Assembly: GCA_964437615.1 (NCBI GenBank)
Contig: CAYTHL010000020.1
Location: 1 to 21,496, forward strand
Length of the DNA stretch: 21,496 nt
Direction of reading: 5' to 3'
DNA from: RGIG4790 sp964437615
Lineage (GTDB): Bacteria; Bacillota; Clostridia; Christensenellales; UBA1242
Positions 1-6,908 of this stretch are shown piece after piece. Both the position numbers and the translations under genes were made by a program. A model generated the notes under the pieces. It was not told the DNA's origin. It did no database searches and saw only the letters and a program-made list of their open reading frames with translations. Position 1 is the stretch's first letter, and each line of letters opens with the position of its first letter.

Positions 1-275
1 ACGAATACATTATAGAAGCCATAAAGAATGGCAAGTTGGATGCTAGTCATATGGATGAGTTGTATGAGCTTGTTGGTAGCGCTGAGGATTATGAAAGCCT
101 TGTGGCGGCTATAGAAGCTCTTCAAGCATCTAGCAACGAGCAAAATGTAGATGCAGGATCTTCTGAGGTATCCGATAACACTGTAACAAATGTTGCCGGC
201 GGAGATTCGGATACAAACAACAATCAAGCTAGTACTCCAGGCAGAAGACCTACCCCAGAAAATACAAACGAATAA
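1..275 (+). CDS. 3' end of an unidentified protein with a disordered tail
   Basis: The reading frame beginning at base 3 is open from the left edge to the TAA at 273-275, so this is the C-terminal part of a longer gene cut by the window. A TTG at 36 could serve as a start, but no Shine-Dalgarno sequence precedes it and the frame stays open upstream. About 45 residues of acidic, probably helical sequence (containing MDELYELVG and DYESLVAAIEAL) are followed by about 45 residues rich in Ser, Asn, Thr, Gly and Asp, ending RRPTPENTNE, which look disordered. I do not recognise the family. A terminator follows 15 bases after the stop, so this is the last gene of its transcript. Confidence 0.65.
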   Translation, partial: EYIIEAIKNGKLDASHMDELYELVGSAEDYESLVAAIEALQASSNEQNVDAGSSEVSDNTVTNVAGGDSDTNNNQASTPGRRPTPENTNE

Positions 276-290
276 AAATTTATAATTTAC

Positions 291-315
291 AAAAAACGGC
301 AATGCGCCGTTTTTT
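291..315 (+). terminator. Rho-independent terminator after the first partial gene
   Basis: A perfect 10-bp stem (AAAAAACGGC at 291-300 with GCCGTTTTTT at 306-315) encloses the loop AATGC. The right arm supplies the U-tract. The A-tract on the left arm means it could also work on the opposite strand. Confidence 0.85.
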
Positions 316-376
316 GTTGACAAACAAAACCGCCAGCTGTGCTGGTAATAAAGAAATCTTAAGCTTTGCATAGACT

Positions 377-436
377 AAAAAATCATCCTAGTATACAATT
401 GTATTGTGTACACGATACACAAAGGGAGGATTTTTT
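377..436. terminator. Large hairpin with T-tracts on both strands, possible bidirectional terminator
   Basis: AAAAAATCATCC (377-388) pairs with GGAGGATTTTTT (425-436) with a single A/G mismatch. The apical part holds a second dyad, GTATTGTGTACACGATAC (401-418). The right arm ends in a T-tract and the left arm gives one on the other strand, which fits a terminator read either way. It lies 60 bases beyond the terminator of the first gene, so what it would terminate is unclear. The right arm also contains a Shine-Dalgarno-like GGGAGGA 10 bases before an ATG at 441, so a role in masking a ribosome site is an alternative. Confidence 0.45.
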
Positions 437-578
437 GTTTATGAACGGGTTAAGTATAGCATTTTAAATGAATTTACAAATTAATGGTAGCTTGTTTTGG
501 ATAAATTTTCTACACTCAATTAAAATGGTGTAGCAAATTGATTTTGTATTTTTTGCCGTCAGGGGTATTGTTTTTTGG

Positions 579-607
579 TTGACAATGTAGGTTATAAACA
601 ATATAAT
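579..607 (+). promoter_or_regulatory. Consensus sigma-A promoter of lgt, predicted leaderless
   Basis: TTGACA (579-584), a 17-base spacer and TATAAT (602-607) match both consensus hexamers perfectly. Six bases (608-613) separate the -10 from the ATG at 614, so the predicted +1 is the A of the start codon. No Shine-Dalgarno sequence precedes that ATG. Confidence 0.85.
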
Positions 608-613
608 AATTGT

Positions 614-1393
614 ATGATTATCAGTGGGCGGATTGCCTTTACAATTTTTGGGGTAGATGTTTATTGGTACGGCGTTATTATGGCCGCCGCAATTTTGGCG
701 TGTGTGCTGGTGGCGATGCTGCTATGTCATTTTAAAAAGATAAACACCAGCTATCCACTAGAAATATTTTTGGCAATAGTGCCACTTGGGATACTTTCGG
801 CTAGGCTATTTTCGGTCATTTTTGAAGACGGGCTAACCATTGCCGACTACTTTAACTTTAGAACGGGCGGGCTAAGTATTATGGGCGCTATTATTGGCGG
901 TGCCATTGGTGCGTTATGCTATGTGCTTATTTTTAAGCGCAATTTGCTTGCCAGTTTAGATATTATTACCACTGTTTTACTGCTTGGTCAAAGCATAGGT
1001 AGGTGGGGTAACTATTTTAACAACGAACTTTATGGCAAAGAGATTACATCTTCGGCGTGGCAATTTTTTCCGTTTGCTGTTAACATTGGAGGCACATGGT
1101 ATCAAGCGTTATTTTTCTACGAAAGCATGCTTAGCCTTTTAGGATTTGTAATTTTGTTAATAATATATTTAAAGACAAACAAACCGGGGCTTTGCACTGG
1201 GCTGTATTTAATTTATTACGGTGTGGTTAGGTTGTGCTTAGAGGGCCTACGCCAAAGCGAATATATACTTAAATGGGGCAATGTTCAAGTATCAAGCCTA
1301 GTTGGCGGCCTATTGGTGGCGGCAGGCGTAGCCATTTTGGCAATTGTAATTATTAAAGAAGTGAGAGCAAAAAAGGAGCAAGTTAATGGTTAA
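614..1393 (+). CDS. lgt: Prolipoprotein diacylglyceryl transferase Lgt
   Basis: Lgt transfers a diacylglyceryl group from phosphatidylglycerol to the lipobox cysteine of prolipoproteins, the first step of lipoprotein maturation at the membrane. The 259-residue polytopic product contains the Lgt signature as GRWGNYFNNELYG, including the conserved Arg, plus the upstream GGLSIMGAIIGG loop and a late EGLRQSEY segment. The start at 614 aligns with the usual family start (IAFTIFGVDVYWYGV). A TTG at 575 is also in frame, but it lies upstream of the perfect promoter and would add a non-hydrophobic stretch. The loop has Met where E. coli Lgt has its important His103; Gram-positive homologues often vary here. 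The gene overlaps the next by 8 bases (ATGGTTAA), implying co-translation. Confidence 0.93.
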   Translation: MIISGRIAFTIFGVDVYWYGVIMAAAILACVLVAMLLCHFKKINTSYPLEIFLAIVPLGILSARLFSVIFEDGLTIADYFNFRTGGLSIMGAIIGGAIGALCYVLIFKRNLLASLDIITTVLLLGQSIGRWGNYFNNELYGKEITSSAWQFFPFAVNIGGTWYQALFFYESMLSLLGFVILLIIYLKTNKPGLCTGLYLIYYGVVRLCLEGLRQSEYILKWGNVQVSSLVGGLLVAAGVAILAIVIIKEVRAKKEQVNG

Positions 1394-2198
1394 AAAATAT
1401 ACTCAGCAAGAGCTAGAGGAATATGCTAAAAATTTGGTGACCGAAAGTCAACTAAAATTAAGTCACCAAAATGAGCAGATAGAAAAGCTTAAAAAAGAAA
1501 ACGAACGGCTTATTAGTGAACTTGCCGCCCTAAAAAAGAAGGAAAAGGCGTCTAACCGCGCCATTGTGCTTGCCGAGCGCAAGGCTAAATATATAGGCGA
1601 TGTTACAAAAAGCAGATGCGCCATAGAGATAGATAGGCTTACCCGACTTAGCGAAAGGTACAGCGGCCTTTTTGATAAACTAGAAGCGGCCGACCAGCAA
1701 CTTTTGCAAGAGTTTAACGACGAACTTACCAAAACAATAGGCACTCTTGGCGGACTAGGTGAGTATATAGAAGACCGCAAGCCGCTCTCCCAGCCCGAGA
1801 AAAATTACATTTCAGAAAAAGAGCGCATAAGCCTAACCGAGGCAGTTAAAAGCGACTTAGACGAACGGTTTAACAAACTTGTAAGCGAGTTTAAACAAAA
1901 GATTGGTGACAGTGCTTCACGAGGGCGGGGAAGGCCAAAAAAGAGTGAGCAAAGTATGCTTGCCGAGGTAAACAAAGTTGTAACCAGCACCGCTGCAGAC
2001 GAGCTTAGCGAGGCAGAAAAGCAAGAGGTTATTAGCAAAATCAACGAGCTATTTTATTCGGTGCAGCCAAATACAAACACCACTGCCGGCAAGCAAAAAG
2101 CCAAAGACAAAAATAAAAAACAGGGCGAATTTGATTTTGATGAGGCACTAAACCCAACCGAAAGTTTAGCCGACATAATGAAAGATTTAAAAGATTAA
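1386..2198 (+). CDS. Coiled-coil protein with an AT-hook-like motif, function unknown
   Basis: The 270-residue product is soluble, highly charged and mainly helical. Residues about 5-65 form a strong Lys/Glu/Leu heptad-like coiled coil, and a second helical block follows around 80-175. At residues 179-186 lies RGRGRPKK, which matches the AT-hook core (RGRP flanked by basic residues), in a probably disordered linker. The protein ends in an acidic FDFDEALNPTESLADIMKDL segment. The start is clear: AAGGAG lies just upstream of the ATG, inside the end of lgt, with an 8-base overlap. I do not recognise the family. DNA binding through the AT-hook, or a chromosome-organising or scaffold role, would be inference. 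It is co-transcribed with lgt and ends at a shared terminator. Confidence 0.8.
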   Translation: MVKKYTQQELEEYAKNLVTESQLKLSHQNEQIEKLKKENERLISELAALKKKEKASNRAIVLAERKAKYIGDVTKSRCAIEIDRLTRLSERYSGLFDKLEAADQQLLQEFNDELTKTIGTLGGLGEYIEDRKPLSQPEKNYISEKERISLTEAVKSDLDERFNKLVSEFKQKIGDSASRGRGRPKKSEQSMLAEVNKVVTSTAADELSEAEKQEVISKINELFYSVQPNTNTTAGKQKAKDKNKKQGEFDFDEALNPTESLADIMKDLKD

Positions 2199-2200
2199 CA

Positions 2201-2236
2201 AAAAATACAGTAAAAGTAAATTTTTACTGTATTTTT
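2201..2236. terminator. Bidirectional terminator between the coiled-coil gene and groEL
   Basis: AAAAATACAGTAAAA (2201-2215) pairs with TTTTACTGTATTTTT (2222-2236) around a 6-base loop. T-tracts on both strands let it end the rightward lgt operon and the leftward groES-groEL operon, whose last stop lies 24 bases away. Confidence 0.88.
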
Positions 2237-2259
2237 AATATTTTTTACATTTTGGCTAA

Positions 2260-3852
2260 TTATTCTGCGGCGTTACTATTGTTAATTTCTACTACCAAGC
2301 AGTCGGTAGAAAGCATGGTAGACGCAACGCTTACGGCATTTTTTATTGTGCAAAGGGTAACCTTTGTAGGGTCTACAATGCCGCTTTCAAACATGTCGCA
2401 AAATACACCAGCAAGCGCATCAAAGCCATAACTGCTGCTAGGATTGTCTAATATTGTTTTTACAACAACGCCGGCGTCGCCAAACGAGTTTGCCACAATT
2501 TGTCGAATAGGCGCTTGACAAACAGACAGCATTATTTGCGCCCCCGTTTTAATGTCGCCCTCTAAATTTTGAATTAGTTGGGCAAGTGGCTTGCAGCACC
2601 TTAGCAAGGCAACGCCGCCACCAGCAACAATGCCATCTGCCGCTGCAGCCTTGGTTGCATTAAGAGCGTCTTCTATTCTTAGTTTCTTTTCTTGCATTTC
2701 TACTTCGGTTGGTGCACCAACGCTAATTACAGCAACTTGCCCGGCGACGCGTGCGATACGTTTTTTAATTTCTTCACGTTCGTCGTCTTCGGTTGCCAAA
2801 TTTAGCTGACTTTTTAGCCCGCTTATGTGTTCGGCAGTCTTTTGACTTACTCCCCTTGGCTCTACAAGGGTGGTTTTGTCTTGACTGATGATAATTTTGC
2901 TAACCTCGCCTAGGTCGTCAACGGTGGCTGCAGCAAGCTCGGTGCCAATCTCGGCAGAAATTAAACTTGCGCCCGAAAGTACGCAAATATCTTCTAACAT
3001 GTCTTTGCGCTTGTTGCCAAATGCCGGCGCCTTAACAGCCACGCAATTAAGATTTCCGCGCAGCTTGTTTACAACAAGTAGGGTAATAACTTCTTGCTCG
3101 TAGTCGTCTGCAATAACAAGTAGCGGCAACCCCCTTTGATTGCACACTTCTAACACCGCTAAAATTTGGTTTATATTGCTAATTTTGCCGTCGGTTACAA
3201 GTATTTTTGCGTTAGATAGCTCGCAAATAAGCTTGTCTTGATTTGTTGCCATATATGGCGAGATAAAGCCGCGGTCAAATTCTAGCCCCTCTACAAGTTT
3301 TAGAGTGGTGGAGGCAGTTTTGCCTTCTTCTAGAGTAATTATGCCGTCTTCGCCAACCTTGTCCATGGCATCGGCAATAAGCCCGCCAATTTCTTCGTCA
3401 CCCGCCGAGATTGTTGCTATATTTTTTATATCCGCACTGGTTTTTACTTTTTTGCTTTGGTCTTTTAAACAATCGGTTATAACTTTAAGACCTTGCTCCA
3501 TGCCAAGTTTTAGTTGCCTTGGGCTTGCCCCGGCTTCTATATTTTTAATCCCTTCGCTAATTATGCTGCTGGCAAGGACGCAAGCTGTTGTGGTGCCGTC
3601 GCCGGCTACTGAGTTAGTTTTTATGCTAACTTCTTTTATTAGGCTGGCGCCTACATTTTCAAATGGGTCGGCAAGCTCTATTTCTTTTGCAATTGTAACG
3701 CCGTCGTTTGTAACTAGCGGAGCAGCGTATTTTCGCTCCAACGCAACATTTCTGCCCTTGGGACCAAGGGTTAGTTTAACAATATCTGCAAGTTTGTCTG
3801 CACCTGCCTTTAACTTTGTTCTGGCAGCAGTGCCGCTTAAAAAATCTTTCAT
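2260..3852 (-). CDS. groEL: 60 kDa chaperonin GroEL
   Basis: GroEL forms the double-ring chamber that folds cytosolic proteins with ATP and the GroES lid. The 530-residue product has the full set of motifs: the nucleotide site TLGPKGRNV (residues 28-36), GDGTTTA (84-90) with the catalytic-loop Asp, EGLEFDRGFISPY in the intermediate/apical region, and RIEDALNATKAA with the Asp equivalent to E. coli D398 needed for hydrolysis. The start is directly after the groES stop, with GGAGGA inside the end of groES. An oddity is the C-terminus, which ends INNSNAAE and lacks the flexible Gly-Gly-Met repeat tail of most GroELs, so the chamber floor would be bare. There is one copy in this window, and it is part of the groES-groEL operon. 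Confidence 0.97.
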   Translation of the reverse strand: MKDFLSGTAARTKLKAGADKLADIVKLTLGPKGRNVALERKYAAPLVTNDGVTIAKEIELADPFENVGASLIKEVSIKTNSVAGDGTTTACVLASSIISEGIKNIEAGASPRQLKLGMEQGLKVITDCLKDQSKKVKTSADIKNIATISAGDEEIGGLIADAMDKVGEDGIITLEEGKTASTTLKLVEGLEFDRGFISPYMATNQDKLICELSNAKILVTDGKISNINQILAVLEVCNQRGLPLLVIADDYEQEVITLLVVNKLRGNLNCVAVKAPAFGNKRKDMLEDICVLSGASLISAEIGTELAAATVDDLGEVSKIIISQDKTTLVEPRGVSQKTAEHISGLKSQLNLATEDDEREEIKKRIARVAGQVAVISVGAPTEVEMQEKKLRIEDALNATKAAAADGIVAGGGVALLRCCKPLAQLIQNLEGDIKTGAQIMLSVCQAPIRQIVANSFGDAGVVVKTILDNPSSSYGFDALAGVFCDMFESGIVDPTKVTLCTIKNAVSVASTMLSTDCLVVEINNSNAAE

Positions 3853-4140
3853 TTATTTATCCTCCACAATTGCCAAAATATCTGTTTGGCGCATAACTAC
3901 ATACTCGGTTTTGTCTATTATGACGCTTGTGCCACCATATCTGCTGTATAAAATCTTATCTCCTACAGCCACTTGCAGGGCAGTTTGCTTGCCTTGCGTA
4001 TCTGTGCCGTCGCCAACTGCCACCACCTTGCCAAAATATGGTCTTTCGGTGGTGGTGCTTGGCAGCATTAGTCCGCCAGAGGAGGTCTTTTCTGGCGTGG
4101 GCAAAATTAGCACTCTATCAAATAACGGTTTAAGTTTCAT
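3853..4140 (-). CDS. groES: 10 kDa co-chaperonin GroES
   Basis: GroES is the heptameric lid that caps GroEL. The 95-residue product is of normal length and shows the typical N-terminal KPLFDRVLILP, the mobile-loop region SSGGLMLPSTTTERP, the GKVVAVGDG strand, VGDKILYSRYGG, and the C-terminal DILAIVED. AGGAGAACAAACA precedes the ATG, giving a good Shine-Dalgarno spacing. It lies immediately upstream of groEL with no intervening base. No CIRCE operator (HrcA site) is visible in the 170 bases upstream, so heat-shock control by the usual HrcA route is not supported. A convincing promoter was not identified. Confidence 0.96.
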   Translation of the reverse strand: MKLKPLFDRVLILPTPEKTSSGGLMLPSTTTERPYFGKVVAVGDGTDTQGKQTALQVAVGDKILYSRYGGTSVIIDKTEYVVMRQTDILAIVEDK

Positions 4141-4251
4141 TGTTTGTTCTCCTTTACTTTTTTATTTTAGTTTTTTTCTTGGCCGCAAACAATTTTAAGT
4201 AGTAGAATCTTTTGTAAAAAACCCGCAAATTTTGCCGATAACAGGCTATAT

Positions 4252-4281
4252 TTGACATGCTTTTATTTGGCCAAGCATAAA
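4252..4281 (+). promoter_or_regulatory. Weak candidate promoter for the SPOR-like gene
   Basis: TTGACA (4252-4257), 18 bases, then CATAAA (4276-4281). The -35 is perfect and the -10 matches 4 of 6. The predicted start near 4288 would leave a leader of about 30 bases containing GGGAG. Confidence 0.4.
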
Positions 4282-4317
4282 CTTTACTAGCCTTATTATA
4301 TATGGCGGGAGTTTTTG

Positions 4318-5073
4318 TTGAGCCAAACACTGACAAATTTTTATTCATCTTACAAGCGGAGGGGGCAAAAGAGCAGCAGCCTTAAAGGCTGGGTGGCTGT
4401 TGTTTTGGTAATGTTGGCTGTTTTGGTGCTTATAATTTCGGTAATTGTAAAAAATTCACCGACAAAAAATTATTTGTCTAAAAGTTTCTATTTTGTTTAT
4501 GCCGGCAACTACACCAGCCGAGCTTTGGCGTCTAATTGCGCAAATGATGTTTCCGACCTTGGCGGTGCCGGGGTTATATACAATGTTGGCAACAGTCTGT
4601 TTGTTGTAGCGGGCGTCTATTTTACTAAGCCTGAGGCAGAAAAGGTGGCAACTCAAATATCTGCTAGGTTTAAGGGTGCAGGAGTGCTTGCCGCAAGTAG
4701 CGCCAGTGTTAGCAAAAGTACGGCAAAAGCGCTGCATCAAGTAGAAAGTTGCCGCAATTATTTCGCAGAATTATACCAGTTTTGCCAAAATCTGTACACA
4801 TGGACAAATAGTTTAGAAGTTGGCGAAATAGATGCCAGCAAGCTATATAAAAATGTAATGACGGTTAAGCAAAATATAACAAGCCTTGCTGCACATCTTT
4901 CTGAGCAAGACGCCGAGTTTGCCGAAGTTATGTACAGCAGCAGCCTAGTTGTCTGCGAGCATATTAGCAGTTTTTTTTCGTCAGCTTTTGCCAGCAGCGA
5001 CATATCTAAGCACGCTCGCAAACTTTGCGTAAATGTGGTTATAGAGTTTATGGATATGTGCGGATTACTGTAA
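4318..5073 (+). CDS. Single-pass membrane protein with a divergent SPOR-like domain
   Basis: The product (about 251 residues) has a short basic cytoplasmic N-terminus, one membrane segment (about residues 25-44, GWVAVVLVMLAVLVLIISVI) and a large extracytoplasmic part. Residues about 56-125 follow the SPOR pattern: FYFVYAGNYTSRALA, then a central G-rich turn, then SLFVVAGVYFTKPEAEKVA. SPOR domains bind glycan strands lacking stem peptides at division septa or spore envelopes. The remaining 125 residues are helical and unrecognised. The start is uncertain: no in-frame ATG fits, and two adjacent TTG codons (4315 and 4318) follow GGGAG (4308-4312), with 4318 having the better spacing. The next gene is sepF, which suits a division role, but SPOR assignment by eye is only moderately firm. 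Confidence 0.65.
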   Translation: MSQTLTNFYSSYKRRGQKSSSLKGWVAVVLVMLAVLVLIISVIVKNSPTKNYLSKSFYFVYAGNYTSRALASNCANDVSDLGGAGVIYNVGNSLFVVAGVYFTKPEAEKVATQISARFKGAGVLAASSASVSKSTAKALHQVESCRNYFAELYQFCQNLYTWTNSLEVGEIDASKLYKNVMTVKQNITSLAAHLSEQDAEFAEVMYSSSLVVCEHISSFFSSAFASSDISKHARKLCVNVVIEFMDMCGLL

Positions 5074-5153
5074 AACCGAGCGAGAGGAGTAGCAAAAAGG
5101 TAAAAACAATTGCATAAAATGTCAAAAAATAATATTTTTGTGCTAAAAATAAT

Positions 5154-5181
5154 TTGAAAAATGCAATTAATATGATAAAAT
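5154..5181 (+). promoter_or_regulatory. Candidate promoter of sepF
   Basis: TTGAAA (5154-5159), a 16-base spacer, then TAAAAT (5176-5181). The predicted start is near 5188, giving a leader of about 20 bases that carries AAAGGAGA before the ATG at 5208. Confidence 0.5.
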
Positions 5182-5207
5182 GTATTTACAAAAGGAGAAA
5201 ATTTGCC

Positions 5208-5795
5208 ATGGGATTAATGGGTTGGCTAATGAAGGGAATAGGCTTTGAGGACGAAGAAGACCAAGAGGCCGAGGCAATAAAACTAGAACACAAAGCCAAA
5301 AAACAAAAATTAAAAGAGGCTAAACGGAAAGAAAAAGAGGCTGCAAAATTAGAGCGCACCAATGCCAAACTTAGCAAAATTAGCGAGCGCGGGGCAAGAA
5401 TAACGCCAGAGCCTACCGAGCCAGTTAGAAGTGCCAATTTAGACCAGTTTAATATATCAGGCCAATCCAGAGCCGCCGAACAAGAGAATAATTACGGCGG
5501 CTATGGCAGCGATTACGGCGCTGATATGGGCGGCAATGTGGGCGGCTATGGCAGCAAAAATGTAGTCTTTTTTTATCCAAAAACCTATGCCGAGGCGCAA
5601 AGGCTAATAGACTACATAAAGCAAGGGGAGTCGGTTATGCTAAACCTAGACGACGTTTCCGAGGCCGAGGCGCAGCGTATGCTAGACTTTGCAAGCGGTG
5701 CAATTTATGCTGTAAATGGGTCTATACAAAGGGTGTCGGGCAATATCTTTTTGCTGACGCCCGAGGGTTTAAATATTGTCGCCCCTAAAAAATAG
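5208..5795 (+). CDS. sepF: Cell division protein SepF
   Basis: SepF anchors FtsZ filaments to the membrane and aligns them at the septum, often in place of FtsA. The 195-residue product has the two expected parts: an N-terminal amphipathic membrane helix (MGLMGWLMKGIGFEDEE) and a C-terminal globular domain (about residues 115-195) with NVVFFYPKTYAEAQRLIDYI, VMLNLDDVSEAEAQRMLDF, ASGAIYAVNGSIQRV and NIFLLTPE. Between them lie a Lys/Glu/Ala-rich helix and a Gly/Tyr-rich flexible linker. The start at 5208 has AAAGGAGA at good spacing and matches the family N-terminus; the frame stays open upstream to 5154, but that would bury the membrane helix. It lies alone, away from the ylm cluster where it often sits. 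Confidence 0.93.
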   Translation: MGLMGWLMKGIGFEDEEDQEAEAIKLEHKAKKQKLKEAKRKEKEAAKLERTNAKLSKISERGARITPEPTEPVRSANLDQFNISGQSRAAEQENNYGGYGSDYGADMGGNVGGYGSKNVVFFYPKTYAEAQRLIDYIKQGESVMLNLDDVSEAEAQRMLDFASGAIYAVNGSIQRVSGNIFLLTPEGLNIVAPKK

Positions 5796-5829
5796 CCAGC
5801 CGTTTGTTTGGTTATGGATAGGTCAATAA

Positions 5830-5861
5830 TTTTGCTGACGGCAATAATTATTGCGGCAAAA
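5830..5861. other. Compound hairpin between sepF and the phosphatase gene
   Basis: TTTTGC (5830-5835) and GCAAAA (5856-5861) flank the perfect palindrome GCAATAATTATTGC (5841-5854). There is no clear T-tract after it, so it is a poor terminator. It lies directly upstream of the -35 at 5864 and could be an operator or a weak sepF terminator. Confidence 0.35.
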
Positions 5862-5863
5862 AT

Positions 5864-5893
5864 TTGACAACGGCCAACAAAAAAGGCTAAATT
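5864..5893 (+). promoter_or_regulatory. Candidate promoter of the phosphatase-rpiB operon
   Basis: TTGACA (5864-5869), 18 bases, TAAATT (5888-5893). The predicted start is near 5900, only about 4 bases before the ATG at 5904, so the mRNA would be almost leaderless. No Shine-Dalgarno sequence is present. Confidence 0.5.
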
Positions 5894-5903
5894 AAACTTA
5901 ATT

Positions 5904-6380
5904 ATGTACAAAATAATGTTTGTGTGTTTAGGCGCAACCTGCCGAAGCCCTATGGCCAGTGCAATTTTTAATAAAGTTGCAAGCACAAAAGGGCTTAATG
6001 CTCATGCCGGATTTTGCGGGCTTAATGTTGTTTACGGCTCGGCAATTATGCCAGAGAGCAAACAGGCAGCAAAAGAATATGGCGTAAAGCGAATGTGCGG
6101 CAGCCCCAGGCAGATTGCGGGAGAAGATTTGGCAAATAGCAATTTGGTGGTTTGCCTAACCGAAGACTATAAAATAGCGCTTAGCCGTATGGTTGCGGAT
6201 AAGTTTGTCCATAAAATTGTGTGTTTTAAGGACATTTGCGGTCAAGATATTCCCGACCCGTACAAACGGGGTCAAGAGGCGTATAGCAAATGCTGCAAAC
6301 TTATATATGACGGCATCAATAAACTGCTAGAAAGTCTGCTTGCACAGGGATTAATTAAGGAGAAAAAGAAAAATGTTTAA
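5904..6380 (+). CDS. YwlE-type low-molecular-weight phosphatase, probable protein arginine phosphatase
   Basis: This is a low-molecular-weight protein tyrosine phosphatase fold enzyme of 158 residues. The P-loop is C8-LGATC-R14-S15, fitting CX5R, and the general acid is in IPDPY (Asp118). In the YwlE/PAP branch a Thr in the P-loop (GNTCR), instead of the Ile of tyrosine phosphatases, selects phosphoarginine; here Thr12 occupies that place, so dephosphorylation of McsB-phosphorylated arginines is the likely reaction. The usual Asn of GNTC is Ala (GATC), which is unusual. The neighbour is rpiB, as in the Bacillus ywlE-ywlF pair, and the two genes overlap by 8 bases (ATGTTTAA). No Shine-Dalgarno sequence precedes the ATG. 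Family is certain; phosphoarginine specificity is inferred from one residue and context. No mcsB is in the window. Confidence 0.88.
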   Translation: MYKIMFVCLGATCRSPMASAIFNKVASTKGLNAHAGFCGLNVVYGSAIMPESKQAAKEYGVKRMCGSPRQIAGEDLANSNLVVCLTEDYKIALSRMVADKFVHKIVCFKDICGQDIPDPYKRGQEAYSKCCKLIYDGINKLLESLLAQGLIKEKKKNV

Positions 6381-6900
6381 AAAAATAGCAATTGTTGCCG
6401 ACCATAACGGCGAAAGCAAAAAGCAACTTGTAGAAGACATCTTGGTGCAGCAGAATATAGAGGCCGTATACCCAGACTACACAAACTCTGCCGACAACGA
6501 TTACCCAGATATTGTGCAAAAGGCCTATGATTATTACTTAGACGGTAAGGTTGATGCATTAATTTTGCTTTGCGGCACGGGCGTTGGCATGTGTATTGCT
6601 GCAAATAAATGTCCCGGGCTAAGGTGCGTGCTTGCGGCAAATGCAGCAGTTGCGGCTTTTGGCAGAATTCACGAAGATTGCAATGCGCTTTCGGTTGGTG
6701 TGGGCTATAAGGACGCCGGCAATGGCATAAGTGTAAAACTAAGCACTAAGCAGTTGCAAGACATTGTTAAAGCCTTTATTTCTACCCCTTTTGAGGGTGG
6801 CAGACACCTTAGGCGCGTGCAAAAAATAGAAAATTTTAGTTGTTTGTGGCACAAAAGAAGTACCAAACCTAAAAATGTGCTAGGGCAAAATATAAACTAG
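6373..6900 (+). CDS. rpiB: RpiB/LacA/LacB-family sugar-phosphate isomerase
   Basis: RpiB interconverts ribose 5-phosphate and ribulose 5-phosphate in the pentose phosphate pathway. The product shows D10-H11 near the N-terminus, YPDIV (44-48), the LLCGTGVGMCIAANK loop with catalytic Cys67, RIHEDCNALSVG with His100, and the EGGRHLRRVQKIE tail that binds phosphate. The second position after DH is Asn where Ala is usual, and HEDCN replaces the common HNxAN, so it is somewhat divergent and related pentose or hexose phosphates cannot be excluded. About 23 residues extend past the usual end. AAGGAG lies upstream of the ATG, and the 8-base overlap with the phosphatase gene suggests translational coupling. 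Confidence 0.88.
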   Translation: MFKKIAIVADHNGESKKQLVEDILVQQNIEAVYPDYTNSADNDYPDIVQKAYDYYLDGKVDALILLCGTGVGMCIAANKCPGLRCVLAANAAVAAFGRIHEDCNALSVGVGYKDAGNGISVKLSTKQLQDIVKAFISTPFEGGRHLRRVQKIENFSCLWHKRSTKPKNVLGQNIN

Positions 6901-6908
6901 GGGGAGTT

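Larger units (their letters stand above)
316..613. other. Intergenic region without a recognised gene
   Basis: About 300 bases between the terminator and lgt. They hold a short hairpin CCAGC-TGT-GCTGG (333-345), a large hairpin with a T-tract (377-436), an 8-codon reading frame MNGLSIAF (441-467) preceded by GGGAGGA, a hairpin CTACAC/GTGTAG (510-533), and the lgt promoter (579-607). No longer conserved reading frame is visible on either strand. Confidence 0.6.

Noticed and set aside
4107..4115. TTAGCACTC, one half of the CIRCE (HrcA) operator
   Set aside because: It lies inside groES, where it encodes part of DRVLIL. The matching half is absent at the required 9-base spacing, so this is coincidence with codons.
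3305..4198. Long plus-strand reading frame of about 297 codons opposite groES and groEL
   Set aside because: It is antisense to certain groES-groEL coding sequence and its product is low-complexity; a shadow of their codon pattern.
4302..4385. ATG-initiated 27-codon frame overlapping the start of the SPOR-like gene
   Set aside because: No Shine-Dalgarno sequence, very short, and its frame ends quickly, whereas the TTG frame gives a full membrane protein with GGGAG.
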